64,000 nucleotides of DNA from Citrobacter freundii (GTDB taxonomy: Bacteria > Pseudomonadota > Gammaproteobacteria > Enterobacterales > Enterobacteriaceae): contig NZ_JAALBX010000007.1 in assembly GCF_011077955.1 (NCBI RefSeq), forward strand, positions 186,001 to 250,000. The letters are read 5' to 3'. Made by a program: the position numbers and the translations under genes. Of the stretch, positions 33,563 to 41,934 are shown piece after piece. Each line of letters opens with the position of its first letter. Positions within the stretch are counted from its first letter, which is position 1. Under the pieces are notes generated by a model. The model ran no database searches, was not told where the DNA came from, and saw nothing but the letters and a program-made list of their open reading frames with translations.

Positions 33563-34966
33563 TTATAATTGATTAATCAACTCGCCCAACGTTTTCACCG
33601 CCTGCTCTTCCCGCTCACTCCATGCCCATGACGCGTTAAAGCGAAAATAGCTGTCGTAAAGCCGCTCGGTGGTGAACATTTTCCCCGGCGCAATGCTGAT
33701 TTTATGGGCCAGGGCCTGCTCATTAAGCAGACTGGCGTCAAGCCCTTCGGGCAGCTCAATCCATAAAAAATAGCCACTTTCGCTGCGGTGAATTTTCGCA
33801 TCCTTTGGCAAGTGGCGGCATAACGACTGCCAGGCCTGTTGTTTGCGCTGCGCCAGCTCACGACGTAATCGGCGCAGGTAATTGTCATAACGTCGTGAGG
33901 CCAGATAATCTACCAGCGCCAGTTGCATCGGCGAACTGGTGGAAAGCGTGCTCATTAACTGCAGTTGCTGAATGCGCCGTGCATGTCGGCCCGCCGCTAC
34001 CCAGCCAATGCGAAACCCGGCCACCAGGCATTTCGAAAAGGACGAACAGTGCAGCACCTGGCGTTGAGTGTCGAAGGCCAGCGCAGGCAGCGGTTTTTCT
34101 CGTCCGTAGTAAAGCTCGCTGTAGACATCATCTTCAATCAACGTCACGTTGTGGCGGGTCAGAAGCGCCACCAACTGGGCTTTTTTATCATCGCTTAGGG
34201 TGAACCCGAGCGGGTTCTGGCTGTTGGTCATTAGCCAACAGGCTTTTACCGGATAGTCATTCAGCGCCTGCTCAAGCGCTGCAAGATCAATCCCCTGCTC
34301 CGGCGTTGTCGCCACCGACAGCGCTTTTAACCGCAACCGCTCCAGCGCCTGTAGCGCGCCGTAAAAACACGGATTTTCAACGATAACCCAGTCTCCCGGC
34401 TCTGTGACGGCCTGCAAGCTCAGATTTAATGCTTCCAGCGCGCCGGCGGTGATCACGATTTCGTCCGGCGAGACGTTAATGCCCTGTTGGGCATAGCGGC
34501 GGGCGATGGCGTGGCGCAGCGCTTCGTTACCCGGCGGTAAATTATCGATAACGCTCATGGCGGTGGCGGTTTTACTGATGTTTGCCAGCGAACGGTTAAG
34601 CTGGGCCAGCGGAAACAGACGCGGATCGGGGAATGCGGAACCAAACGGCACCACGCTGGCATCGCAGCTCGCCTGGAGAACATCAAAAATATAGGTATTG
34701 ATATCAACCGCTTCGTTGCGCATCACCTGAACCGCAGGCGCTCTTGATGCGCTGGTCGGTCGCAGCGCGACGTAATAACCCGACTGGGGACGCGCCACGA
34801 TAATGCCCTGGCTTTCCAGCGTCTGATAAGCATGGCTCACGGTCATAAAGCTGATGTCGCCGCTGGCGCACTGCTCGCGCAGGGAAGGCAGCCGGTCGCC
34901 GGGTTGCCAGACACCTAACTCAATTTGATCATTAATTTGCTGCGCCAGCCGCTGATATTTTTTCAT
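33563..34966 (-). CDS. ydcR: YdcR, MocR-type GntR regulator with aminotransferase domain
   Basis: The 467-residue protein (E. coli YdcR 468) fuses an N-terminal GntR winged helix (about 1-70: GDRLPSLREQC and ISFMTVSHAYQTLESQGII) to a fold-type-I aminotransferase-like domain (about 100-465). The PLP lysine lies in SSFSKCLVAGFRIGWV. MocR proteins bind PLP and an amine or amino acid to switch transcription. Position upstream of ydcSTUV-patD suggests it controls polyamine/GABA use (inference). Its start has GGGAGGGA upstream. Intact, with no signs of decay. Confidence 0.93.
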   Translation of the reverse strand: MKKYQRLAQQINDQIELGVWQPGDRLPSLREQCASGDISFMTVSHAYQTLESQGIIVARPQSGYYVALRPTSASRAPAVQVMRNEAVDINTYIFDVLQASCDASVVPFGSAFPDPRLFPLAQLNRSLANISKTATAMSVIDNLPPGNEALRHAIARRYAQQGINVSPDEIVITAGALEALNLSLQAVTEPGDWVIVENPCFYGALQALERLRLKALSVATTPEQGIDLAALEQALNDYPVKACWLMTNSQNPLGFTLSDDKKAQLVALLTRHNVTLIEDDVYSELYYGREKPLPALAFDTQRQVLHCSSFSKCLVAGFRIGWVAAGRHARRIQQLQLMSTLSTSSPMQLALVDYLASRRYDNYLRRLRRELAQRKQQAWQSLCRHLPKDAKIHRSESGYFLWIELPEGLDASLLNEQALAHKISIAPGKMFTTERLYDSYFRFNASWAWSEREEQAVKTLGELINQL

Positions 34967-35183
34967 CGTCCCTCCCGTTTGTGGCGCGAGTATAACAATA
35001 TTGCAACGCTGTGCGAGGGGCAGTAAACGCCATTAACAGCGCGTTTCGCCCGAAGTAACAAAATTACCCCTTTTTACTGAGAACATTCCCGATAGTCAGT
35101 GCCGCCGACATTTGACGTTGATCTGTTACGGGCCAGGCTTACACTCGCGTAAGTTTCTAAAAATGCTCACCGGAACACGACTG

Positions 35184-35588
35184 ATGAAAACATTGATTGC
35201 CAGCGCACTGTTATGCGGTTTCCTCGCCGCGCCCGCTCTGGGGGCAGATAAAGTCACCACTATCCCCGTCCAGTTCGCTAAAGGCGCATCCAGCGCCCAA
35301 GTTAAAGGCACCTTATCGGGTTATGACAGTATTCATTACACCGTTAACGCCAAACAGAATCAGCATATGACGGTCAGTATCGCGGGCAGCCCTAACGCGA
35401 ACTTTAATGTGTTTGGGCCGGGCGCGACCCCAGGCGAGGCGCAGGCCATAGGTACTGGCTACGTGGGCGGCGACTGGTCGGCAACTCTGCCTGCCAGCGG
35501 CAACTACACCATCCAGGTTTTCCAGACCCGGGCCACGGCGCGTAAAGGTGCGAAAGTCCCGCATACCCTGACGGTGAGCGTGAAGTAA
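35184..35588 (+). CDS. pliG: PliG-family periplasmic inhibitor of g-type lysozyme
   Basis: A 134-residue exported protein with a signal peptide (MKTLIASALLCGFLAAPALG|AD). The mature domain resembles E. coli PliG (YcgK, 133 residues): KGASSAQVKGTLSGYD, FNVFGPG and LPASGNYTIQVFQTRATARKG are recognisable. PliG inhibits goose-type lysozyme, protecting peptidoglycan in hosts or from competing bacteria. Upstream ATGs at 35112 and 35163 would add residues before the signal sequence; 35184 is preferred. Transcribed alone. The distance from E. coli PliG is moderate, so a paralogue of the same family is possible. Confidence 0.8.
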   Translation: MKTLIASALLCGFLAAPALGADKVTTIPVQFAKGASSAQVKGTLSGYDSIHYTVNAKQNQHMTVSIAGSPNANFNVFGPGATPGEAQAIGTGYVGGDWSATLPASGNYTIQVFQTRATARKGAKVPHTLTVSVK

Positions 35589-35595
35589 TCGCGCT

Positions 35596-35615
35596 GCGGC
35601 GGGCTGTCCCGCCGC
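35596..35615 (+). terminator. Hairpin after pliG
   Basis: An 8-bp perfect stem GCGGCGGG / CCCGCCGC with a CTGT loop lies eight bases after the stop; the T-run is weak. Confidence 0.5.
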
Positions 35616-35761
35616 TATCCTAACGCCCGCCACAAACCATAACAAAATTCAAAAATCGCCATTCATCACAAACTGTTATAGCTAAATACCCCGCCACTGT
35701 TTCTAATTTTGATCCACGTCAGGGTTTATCCTGCTGCCAGACAAATTGTCAGGAGCAAGGC

Positions 35762-37162
35762 ATGTTTTCACTGGATGCGTTTCATCTGGCGCGAATACAG
35801 TTCGCGTTCACCGTTTCTTTCCACATTATTTTCCCCGCGATTACTATAGGCCTCGCCAGTTATCTGGCGGTGCTGGAAGGCCTGTGGCTTAAGACCAACA
35901 ACACGAAGTGGCGGTCGCTGTACCATTTCTGGTCAAAAATTTTCGCCGTTAACTTTGGCATGGGCGTGGTATCAGGACTGGTGATGGCCTATCAGTTCGG
36001 CACCAACTGGAGCGGTTTTTCGCAGTTCGCAGGCAGTATTACCGGCCCGCTGCTGACCTATGAAGTCCTCACCGCCTTCTTCCTGGAAGCCGGTTTTCTC
36101 GGCGTAATGCTGTTCGGCTGGAATAAAGTCGGGCCAGGTTTGCATTTTTTCTCAACCTGCATGGTGGCGCTGGGTACGCTGATGTCCACCTTCTGGATCC
36201 TCGCCTCCAATAGCTGGATGCACACGCCGCAGGGCCACGAAATCATCAACGGCCAGGTAGTGCCAGTGGACTGGTTCGCCGTTATTTTCAACCCGTCTTT
36301 CCCCTACCGGTTATTGCATATGACCATCGCCGCGTTTTTAAGCAGCGCGCTGTTTGTCGGCGCATCGGCGGCCTGGCATTTGCTGCGCGGCAATAATACG
36401 CCCGCTATTCGCGCCATGTTTTCTATGGCGCTGTGGATGACGCTCATTGTCGCCCCGATTCAGGCGCTGGTGGGAGATATACACGGACTTAATACCCTTA
36501 AATATCAGCCTGCCAAAATAGCCGCCATTGAGGGCCACTGGGAAAACCCGCCGGGCGAACCTACGCCGCTGCTGCTCTTCGGCTGGCCGGATATGGAGCA
36601 GGAACGCACCCGTTATGGCGTGGCGATCCCGGCGCTGGGCAGCCTGATTTTAACGCACAGTCTCGATAAGCAGGTGCCGGCGCTTAAAGAATTCCCGAAA
36701 GCCGATCGCCCGAATTCACCGATTGTGTTCTGGTCGTTTCGCCTGATGGCGGGGCTCGGCATGTTAATGCTGCTGCTCGGCGCGCTCGGCGTGTGGCTAC
36801 GGGTTAAAAATCGCTTATATACCTCGCGCCCGTTCCTGCGCTTTGCGCTGTGGATGGGGCCGTCGGGTCTGATGGCGATTCTGGCCGGCTGGGTCACCAC
36901 CGAAGTGGGCCGCCAGCCCTGGGTGGTGTATGGCCTGCAACGCACGGCGGATGCGGTTTCCGCCCACGGCACGCTGCATATGAGCGTCAGCCTGCTGACC
37001 TTTTTCGTGGTGTATATGTCGGTATTTGGCGTCGGGTATAGCTATATGGTGCGCCTGATTAAAAAAGGGCCGCAGCCTGAGGACGAACAGACGCCGGTTA
37101 CCGGAACGCCTGCCCGCCCGCTGTCCGCTGCCAGTGACTCTGCTTCCGGGGAGGCCGTATGA
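35762..37162 (+). CDS. cioA: CioA, cyanide-insensitive-type cytochrome bd oxidase subunit I
   Basis: Quinol oxidase subunit of 466 residues with nine hydrophobic segments. Expected haem ligands are visible: His21 in VSFHIIFP, a second His in PYRLLHMTIAAFL and Met in HGTLHMSVSLL. The acidic pair in TYEVLTAFFLEAGFLGVMLFGW is conserved. It is shorter than CydA (522) and AppC (514): the periplasmic Q-loop between helices VI and VII is short (GEPTPLLLFGWPDMEQ), the hallmark of CIO-type oxidases. A TTGAT half site resembling an FNR box lies at 35709. Overlaps cioB by 4 bp. The E. coli yncE-trg interval has no such operon. Confidence 0.9.
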   Translation: MFSLDAFHLARIQFAFTVSFHIIFPAITIGLASYLAVLEGLWLKTNNTKWRSLYHFWSKIFAVNFGMGVVSGLVMAYQFGTNWSGFSQFAGSITGPLLTYEVLTAFFLEAGFLGVMLFGWNKVGPGLHFFSTCMVALGTLMSTFWILASNSWMHTPQGHEIINGQVVPVDWFAVIFNPSFPYRLLHMTIAAFLSSALFVGASAAWHLLRGNNTPAIRAMFSMALWMTLIVAPIQALVGDIHGLNTLKYQPAKIAAIEGHWENPPGEPTPLLLFGWPDMEQERTRYGVAIPALGSLILTHSLDKQVPALKEFPKADRPNSPIVFWSFRLMAGLGMLMLLLGALGVWLRVKNRLYTSRPFLRFALWMGPSGLMAILAGWVTTEVGRQPWVVYGLQRTADAVSAHGTLHMSVSLLTFFVVYMSVFGVGYSYMVRLIKKGPQPEDEQTPVTGTPARPLSAASDSASGEAV

Positions 37163-38169
37163 CCTTTGATTTCGCGATTGTTTGGTTTGTGATTATTGTC
37201 TTCGCCACCCTGATGTATATCGTCATGGACGGTTTCGATCTCGGCATTGGCATTCTGTTTCCCTTTATTCGCGATAACGATGACCGCGACGTGATGGTTA
37301 ACAGCGTCGCACCGGTATGGGACGGCAATGAAACCTGGCTGGTGCTGGGCGGTGCCGGCTTGTTTGGCGCGTTTCCGCTGGCGTATGCCGTCATCGTCGA
37401 TGCCCTGACCATCCCGTTATCCCTGATGCTGCTTGGTTTGATATTTCGCGGCGTGGCCTTTGAATTTCGTTTCAACGCCACGCCAGGCCATCGTCCTTTC
37501 TGGGATAACGCCTTTATGGTCGGCTCGATTGTGGCGACATTCTGCCAGGGGATCGTGGTGGGCGCCGTCGTGAGCGGGTTTGAGGTGACCGGGCGAACCT
37601 TCAGCGGCTCATCACTGGGCTGGCTCACGCCGTTTAACCTTTTTTGCGGCGCAGGCCTGGTCGTGGCTTATGCATTACTGGGCGCCACCTGGCTTGTGAT
37701 GAAAAGCGCGCACCCGCTCGAACCCCGGATGCGCGCCCTGACGCGGCCGCTGCTGCTAGCCCTGTTGGCGGTTATCGCGGTGATAAGCCTCTGGACGCCG
37801 CTTGCCCATGCGGATATCGCCGCTCGCTGGTTTACCCTGCCGAATCTTTACTGGCTACTGCCCGTCCCGCTGCTGGTGGTGGCATTGAGCGTGTGGCTGT
37901 GGCGCTGCGTGGCGGACAGCCGAAGCCATACGCTGGCGTTTGTGTTGACGCTGGGGCTGATTTTCCTGGGCTTTAGCGGACTGGGCATCAGCGTCTGGCC
38001 ACACATTATCCCGCCGCATATCACTATCTGGCAGGCTGCGGCGCCCGCTTCCAGCCTGAGCTTTATGCTGGTGGGCGCGCTGCTTATTATCCCGATTATT
38101 TTGATTTACACCTTCTGGAGCTATTACGTGTTTCGCGGCAAGGTGCAACATGGCGAGGGGTATCACTGA
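37159..38169 (+). CDS. cioB: CioB, cytochrome bd-type oxidase subunit II
   Basis: A 336-residue membrane protein of the CydB/AppB/CioB family with eight or nine hydrophobic segments. The N-terminal MYIVMDGFDLGIGILFPF, with the Asp-Gly-Phe-Asp motif, and APVWDGNETWLVLGGAGLFGAFP are diagnostic. It pairs with CioA to form the bd-type quinol:O2 oxidoreductase. It starts within the cioA stop (ATGA overlap), and its own stop overlaps the start of a 43-codon third gene, so the three are co-translated. Confidence 0.92.
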   Translation: MTFDFAIVWFVIIVFATLMYIVMDGFDLGIGILFPFIRDNDDRDVMVNSVAPVWDGNETWLVLGGAGLFGAFPLAYAVIVDALTIPLSLMLLGLIFRGVAFEFRFNATPGHRPFWDNAFMVGSIVATFCQGIVVGAVVSGFEVTGRTFSGSSLGWLTPFNLFCGAGLVVAYALLGATWLVMKSAHPLEPRMRALTRPLLLALLAVIAVISLWTPLAHADIAARWFTLPNLYWLLPVPLLVVALSVWLWRCVADSRSHTLAFVLTLGLIFLGFSGLGISVWPHIIPPHITIWQAAAPASSLSFMLVGALLIIPIILIYTFWSYYVFRGKVQHGEGYH

Positions 38170-38300
38170 TGAAAACTGTTTTGTGGTCAAAACGTCTGTT
38201 CTGGCTGGTGGCTATCTGGGGAGGAAGCGTATTAACGCTTGCGGCGGTGGGCCTGTTTTTCCGGCTGATTATGGCAGCGGCAGGCTTTAAAGCCCATTGA
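38169..38300 (+). CDS. Small third subunit of the bd oxidase (CydX-like, DUF2474)
   Basis: A 43-residue single-pass membrane peptide found by reading past cioB. Its ATG shares bases with the cioB stop (TGATGA). One hydrophobic helix (about 11-37) contains FWLVAIWGGSVLTLAAVGLF, preceded by a basic Trp-containing start. DUF2474/CydX peptides stabilise bd oxidases and the haems in the complex. Size, position and a Trp in the helix fit. It is too short for standard gene callers and could be missed in annotation. Confidence 0.8.
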   Translation: MKTVLWSKRLFWLVAIWGGSVLTLAAVGLFFRLIMAAAGFKAH

Positions 38301-38475
38301 CCAACGCCGCCAATCGCGCATTACAGCATGGCCTTTTTAAACGCTTTGGCAACCAACACGCTTGTGCAGAAGACTTTGCAAAACTGACATCAGGTTTGCA
38401 GCCTTTTTACCTTCGCAGTAGTTTCTCTACGTTATTATTGCGAAAGTGACGCCACCTGCAAAAAGGAGTAAGCCA

Positions 38476-38706
38476 ATGATAAAGAAGCTGCTAAGCGCCC
38501 TGCTGTTATGCGCGGCGCTGTTTTCCGGCCAGACCGGCGCACAACGCAACGGGCATACTTTTTATATAGTACAAAGCCCGGACGCCCTGTTACGCCATTC
38601 GGGCGATAGCGATGAAATAAGAAGCGCCGCCGAAGAGGCGGCGCTGGATATACGCGAGCATCATCACTGGAGCAAATCCCGAAAGCCGGGTATGCACCAG
38701 AACTAA
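38476..38706 (+). CDS. Small exported protein of unknown function
   Basis: A 76-residue protein with a clear signal peptide (MIKKLLSALLLCAALFSGQTGA|Q). The mature ~54 residues are hydrophilic and His-rich near the end (REHHHWSKSRKPGMHQN). There are no cysteines in the mature part. AAAAGGAG lies nine bases before ATG 38476. The family is not recognised. The His cluster might bind metal (speculative). Convergent with the old yellow enzyme gene, with four bases between the stop codons. Confidence 0.65.
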   Translation: MIKKLLSALLLCAALFSGQTGAQRNGHTFYIVQSPDALLRHSGDSDEIRSAAEEAALDIREHHHWSKSRKPGMHQN

Positions 38707-38710
38707 CGAC

Positions 38711-39796
38711 TTACACTGAAAATAGCCCGCGCAGATGATGCGGTTCACTGCGCTGGTATTGCGGCGCGACGGCGATTTTACTGCCGAGCTTCGCCGCAGC
38801 GTGCCAGGGCCAGCGTGGATTGAACAACATCGCGCGCGCCAGGGCGATAAACTCCGCCTGCCCGGTCGCGATAATCGCCTCCGCCTGTTCCGGCTCGGTG
38901 ATAAGCCCCACCGCGATAACCGGCGTCGCCACCTGTTGCTGGATCCGCTGGGCGAAAGGCACCTGATAATTCGGGCCGATTTGGATCTGCTGCGCCGGAG
39001 ACAGGCCGCCGGAGGAGACGTGAATATAGGCGCTGCCGCGCGCGTCGAGGGCTTTAGCCAGGGCAATGGAACTGTCGATATCCCATCCCCCTTCAACCCA
39101 GTCGGTAGCGGAGATGCGCACGCCCACCGGCAACGACACGGCGGCTTTTACCTCTTCAAAAATCTCTACCACCAGGCGCAGACGGTTTTCCAGACTGCCG
39201 CCGTAGTTGTCCGTTCGCTGATTAGCGAGCGGCGATAAAAACTGATGTAACAGATAACCGTGGGCGGCGTGCAGTTCGATAAGATCAAACCCCGCCTTTT
39301 GCGCCCGACGCGCGCCGTCAACGAATGCCTGTTTTATCTTCGCGATATCATCACTGCTCATGGCACGGGGCGTACGGTATTCGCCAAACGCCAGCGCCGA
39401 GGGCGCGAGAGTTTCCCAACCACCATCGCTGTCGCTCAGGGATTTTCCGCCTTTCCACGGCGCGTCCACGGAGGCTTTGCGCCCCGCATGGCCCAACTGG
39501 ATACCGAGTTTAATGGGCGACCAGTGACGGATTTTTTCTACTTCTTTTTGCAGCGCGTCGCCAAGCTCGTCGCTCCAGATGCCTAAATCCCACGGGGATA
39601 TACGGCCTTCGGGTGTCACGGACGTGGCTTCGATAATCAGCAAGCCTGCGCCCGACTGCGCAAGCGTGCCCAGATGGACGCTATGCCAGTCGGTCGGCGC
39701 GCCCTGCTCTGCGGAATACTGGCACATCGGCGCGATAATAATGCGGTTGTTAAGCCTAAGCTCGCCCAGTTGCCCTTCACTAAACAAATGACTCAT
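38711..39796 (-). CDS. YqjM/NamA-type old yellow enzyme (NADPH:flavin oxidoreductase)
   Basis: FMN-dependent TIM-barrel ene-reductase of 361 residues from ATG 39796, which has GGAGG; the longer frame to 40027 has no ribosome site. Features of the YqjM subclass are present: Cys in APMCQYSAEQG, the His/His pair in ELHAAHGYLLHQF and YGGSLENRLRLVVEIF. It reduces activated C=C bonds of enals, enones and nitro compounds with NADPH. A second, NemA-like enzyme lies at 59197. Unlike E. coli NemA it is not next to a nemR-type regulator. Confidence 0.88.
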   Translation of the reverse strand: MSHLFSEGQLGELRLNNRIIIAPMCQYSAEQGAPTDWHSVHLGTLAQSGAGLLIIEATSVTPEGRISPWDLGIWSDELGDALQKEVEKIRHWSPIKLGIQLGHAGRKASVDAPWKGGKSLSDSDGGWETLAPSALAFGEYRTPRAMSSDDIAKIKQAFVDGARRAQKAGFDLIELHAAHGYLLHQFLSPLANQRTDNYGGSLENRLRLVVEIFEEVKAAVSLPVGVRISATDWVEGGWDIDSSIALAKALDARGSAYIHVSSGGLSPAQQIQIGPNYQVPFAQRIQQQVATPVIAVGLITEPEQAEAIIATGQAEFIALARAMLFNPRWPWHAAAKLGSKIAVAPQYQRSEPHHLRGLFSV

Positions 39797-40246
39797 GTAT
39801 CCTCCCACACGTGAATGTCCGGCATTTAAAAAATGATGTTCAGTATAGGAAGGAACCGCCTGTTTCTGTTGGCGATTATTGCGGCTATCCGGCGATACGG
39901 TACATATCCAGTTACCAGATATTTCCCATAATTGTATAAAATTTACGAATATAAAGAAGGCTTCAAAAAAGTTGCTTGATTTTCCACCAGGCAACCGCGT
40001 TACAATAACGGCCTTCACGCTCGACATTCGACAAGTCCAGCGAAACAGGACCGATTATCAGATTATTCCCCCGCCAGGCGAGATGGCGTTGAACTGACTG
40101 ATTTTACGGCCTATTTTCAGAACAAATACGCCTGTTATCGCGGCGATTGTGTTTCGAACTCTTGCCATTTGCCGGCCCGACAAATCCATTTGCTAAACTT
40201 AAGAGTACCGCTTTTATAAAAAGCTACTCTGGAGGTTTTTATTAGT
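39797..40246. promoter_or_regulatory. 450-bp region upstream of treF
   Basis: Divergent promoter region between the old yellow enzyme gene and treF. A TACAAT -10-like hexamer lies at about 40000, with TTGATT 19 bases before it. A clear AAAAAGCTACTCTGGAGG ribosome site precedes treF. I found no gene or structured RNA that I can support. Confidence 0.4.
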
Positions 40247-41896
40247 ATGCTTAATCAGACATCTCGACTCACATCATCGGAATCAGAAGCTTACGACGAA
40301 AACGTTCGGTATGAGTTCGATCCTTGTGAGCTCAAGCTGGATGAGATGGTTGAAGCGGAACCGCTGCCCGAATCGATTGAAGGTATGCCTGCTCCTGATG
40401 CGCTGACCCCGGCGGATCGTTATCTCGAACTTTATGAGCAGGTTCAGTCTTCGCGCATTTTCCCTGACAGTAAAACCTTTGCAGACTGCGCGCCAAAGAC
40501 CGCGCCGCTGGAGATTTTACTCAACTATCGTCGTGCTAAACGCTATCCGGGTTTTAACCTGGAGAGATTTGTACACGACCACTTTCATCTGCCAAAAGAC
40601 TACAGCAAAGAATATATTTCTGACCCGGATCGCAGCCTGACTGAACATATCGACAGTCTGTGGCCGGTACTCACCCGTGAGCCGCAGGAACACATCGCGT
40701 TCTCGTCCCTGTTGCCGTTGCCGCAGTCATATATCGTGCCCGGCGGCCGCTTTCGCGAGACCTATTACTGGGACTCCTACTACACCATGCTGGGGCTGGC
40801 AGAGAGCGGGCGTAACGACTTGCTGCGCTGCATGGCGGATAACTTTGCCTGGATGATAGAAAACTACGGGCATATCCCAAACGGCAACCGCACCTACTAT
40901 TTGAGCCGTTCCCAGCCGCCAGTATTTGCGCTGATGGTGGAACTGTTCGAAGAAGATGGCGTGCGCGGCGCACGTCGTTACCTCGATCATCTGTTAATGG
41001 AATACGCCTTCTGGATGGACGGGGCCGATAACCTTGAGATTAACCAGGCTTATCGCCGTGCTGTGCGTATGCCTGACGGCGCCTTGCTCAACCGCTACTG
41101 GGATGACCGTGACACACCGCGTGACGAATCCTGGTATGAGGATGTGGAAACCGCGAAACTTTCCGGTCGCCCGTCGAGCGAAGTGTATCGCGATCTGCGC
41201 GCCGGGGCGGAATCCGGCTGGGACTACAGCACGCGCTGGCTGCGTGATGCGGACAGGCTGGCCAGTATCCGCACCACCCAGTTTATTCCGGTGGATCTCA
41301 ACGCGTTTCTCTACAAACTGGAAACGGCGATTTCCAATATCGCAGGGCTGAAACAGGACGCCGTAACCGCCGCGCGTTTTCGCGAGAAAGCCGTGGCGCG
41401 CCGTAACGCGCTTAACCACTATTTGTGGGATGAAGAGACCGGCACGTTCCGTGACTACGACTGGCGGCGCGAACGCCTCGCCTCTTTCTCTGCCGCCTGC
41501 GTCGTCCCGCTGTATGTCGGCATGGCGAGTTATGAACAGGCGCAGAAAATCGCGGTTAACGTGCGAGAACGGCTCCTCACGCCGGGCGGCATTGTGGCGA
41601 CCGATGTGGTCAGCGACCAGCAATGGGATAAACCCAACGGCTGGGCGCCGCTACAGTGGATGGCGATTGAAGGCTTAAAAAACTACGGCGAGAACTCACT
41701 GGCGGACATTATTGCTCATAACTGGCTTCGTACTGTGAAGCGCGTTTACCGGGAGCAAAATAAGCTGGTGGAGAAATACCATATCGCGGACTACGCACCG
41801 CAGCCGGGGGGCGGTGGTGAATATCCGTTGCAGGATGGTTTCGGCTGGACCAACGGCGTGACCCGCCGGTTAATCAGTCTTTACGGAGAACCGTAA
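40247..41896 (+). CDS. treF: TreF, cytoplasmic trehalase
   Basis: GH37 trehalase of 549 residues, the same length as E. coli TreF. It hydrolyses intracellular trehalose to two glucoses. Trehalase signature 1, [16 protein letters not shown], lies at about 165, and signature 2, [10 protein letters not shown], at about 459; the Gly-rich tail [18 protein letters not shown] is present. No signal peptide precedes the catalytic domain, distinguishing it from periplasmic TreA, and the acidic N-terminal 50 residues are TreF-like. In E. coli treF lies near yhjB, far from this block, so it is relocated here. A strong terminator follows. Confidence 0.95.
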   Translation: MLNQTSRLTSSESEAYDENVRYEFDPCELKLDEMVEAEPLPESIEGMPAPDALTPADRYLELYEQVQSSRIFPDSKTFADCAPKTAPLEILLNYRRAKRYPGFNLERFVHDHFHLPKDYSKEYISDPDRSLTEHIDSLWPVLTREPQEHIAFSSLLPLPQSYIVPGGRFRETYYWDSYYTMLGLAESGRNDLLRCMADNFAWMIENYGHIPNGNRTYYLSRSQPPVFALMVELFEEDGVRGARRYLDHLLMEYAFWMDGADNLEINQAYRRAVRMPDGALLNRYWDDRDTPRDESWYEDVETAKLSGRPSSEVYRDLRAGAESGWDYSTRWLRDADRLASIRTTQFIPVDLNAFLYKLETAISNIAGLKQDAVTAARFREKAVARRNALNHYLWDEETGTFRDYDWRRERLASFSAACVVPLYVGMASYEQAQKIAVNVRERLLTPGGIVATDVVSDQQWDKPNGWAPLQWMAIEGLKNYGENSLADIIAHNWLRTVKRVYREQNKLVEKYHIADYAPQPGGGGEYPLQDGFGWTNGVTRRLISLYGEP

Positions 41897-41900
41897 TACC

Positions 41901-41934
41901 ACAGCGCCGCCTTTCAGGCGGCGCTGTTATTTTC
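41901..41934. terminator. Bidirectional terminator between treF and rlhA
   Basis: A 12-bp perfect stem (41901-41912 with 41916-41927) with loop TTC is followed by TATTTTC. It lies between two convergent stop codons. Confidence 0.85.

Noticed and set aside
35709-35722. FNR box upstream of cioA
   Set aside because: Only the TTGAT half matches; the second half GTCAG is far from ATCAA.
38711-40027. Extended old yellow enzyme start at 40027
   Set aside because: The extra 77 residues are not enzyme-like, and ATG 39796 has a strong GGAGG site.
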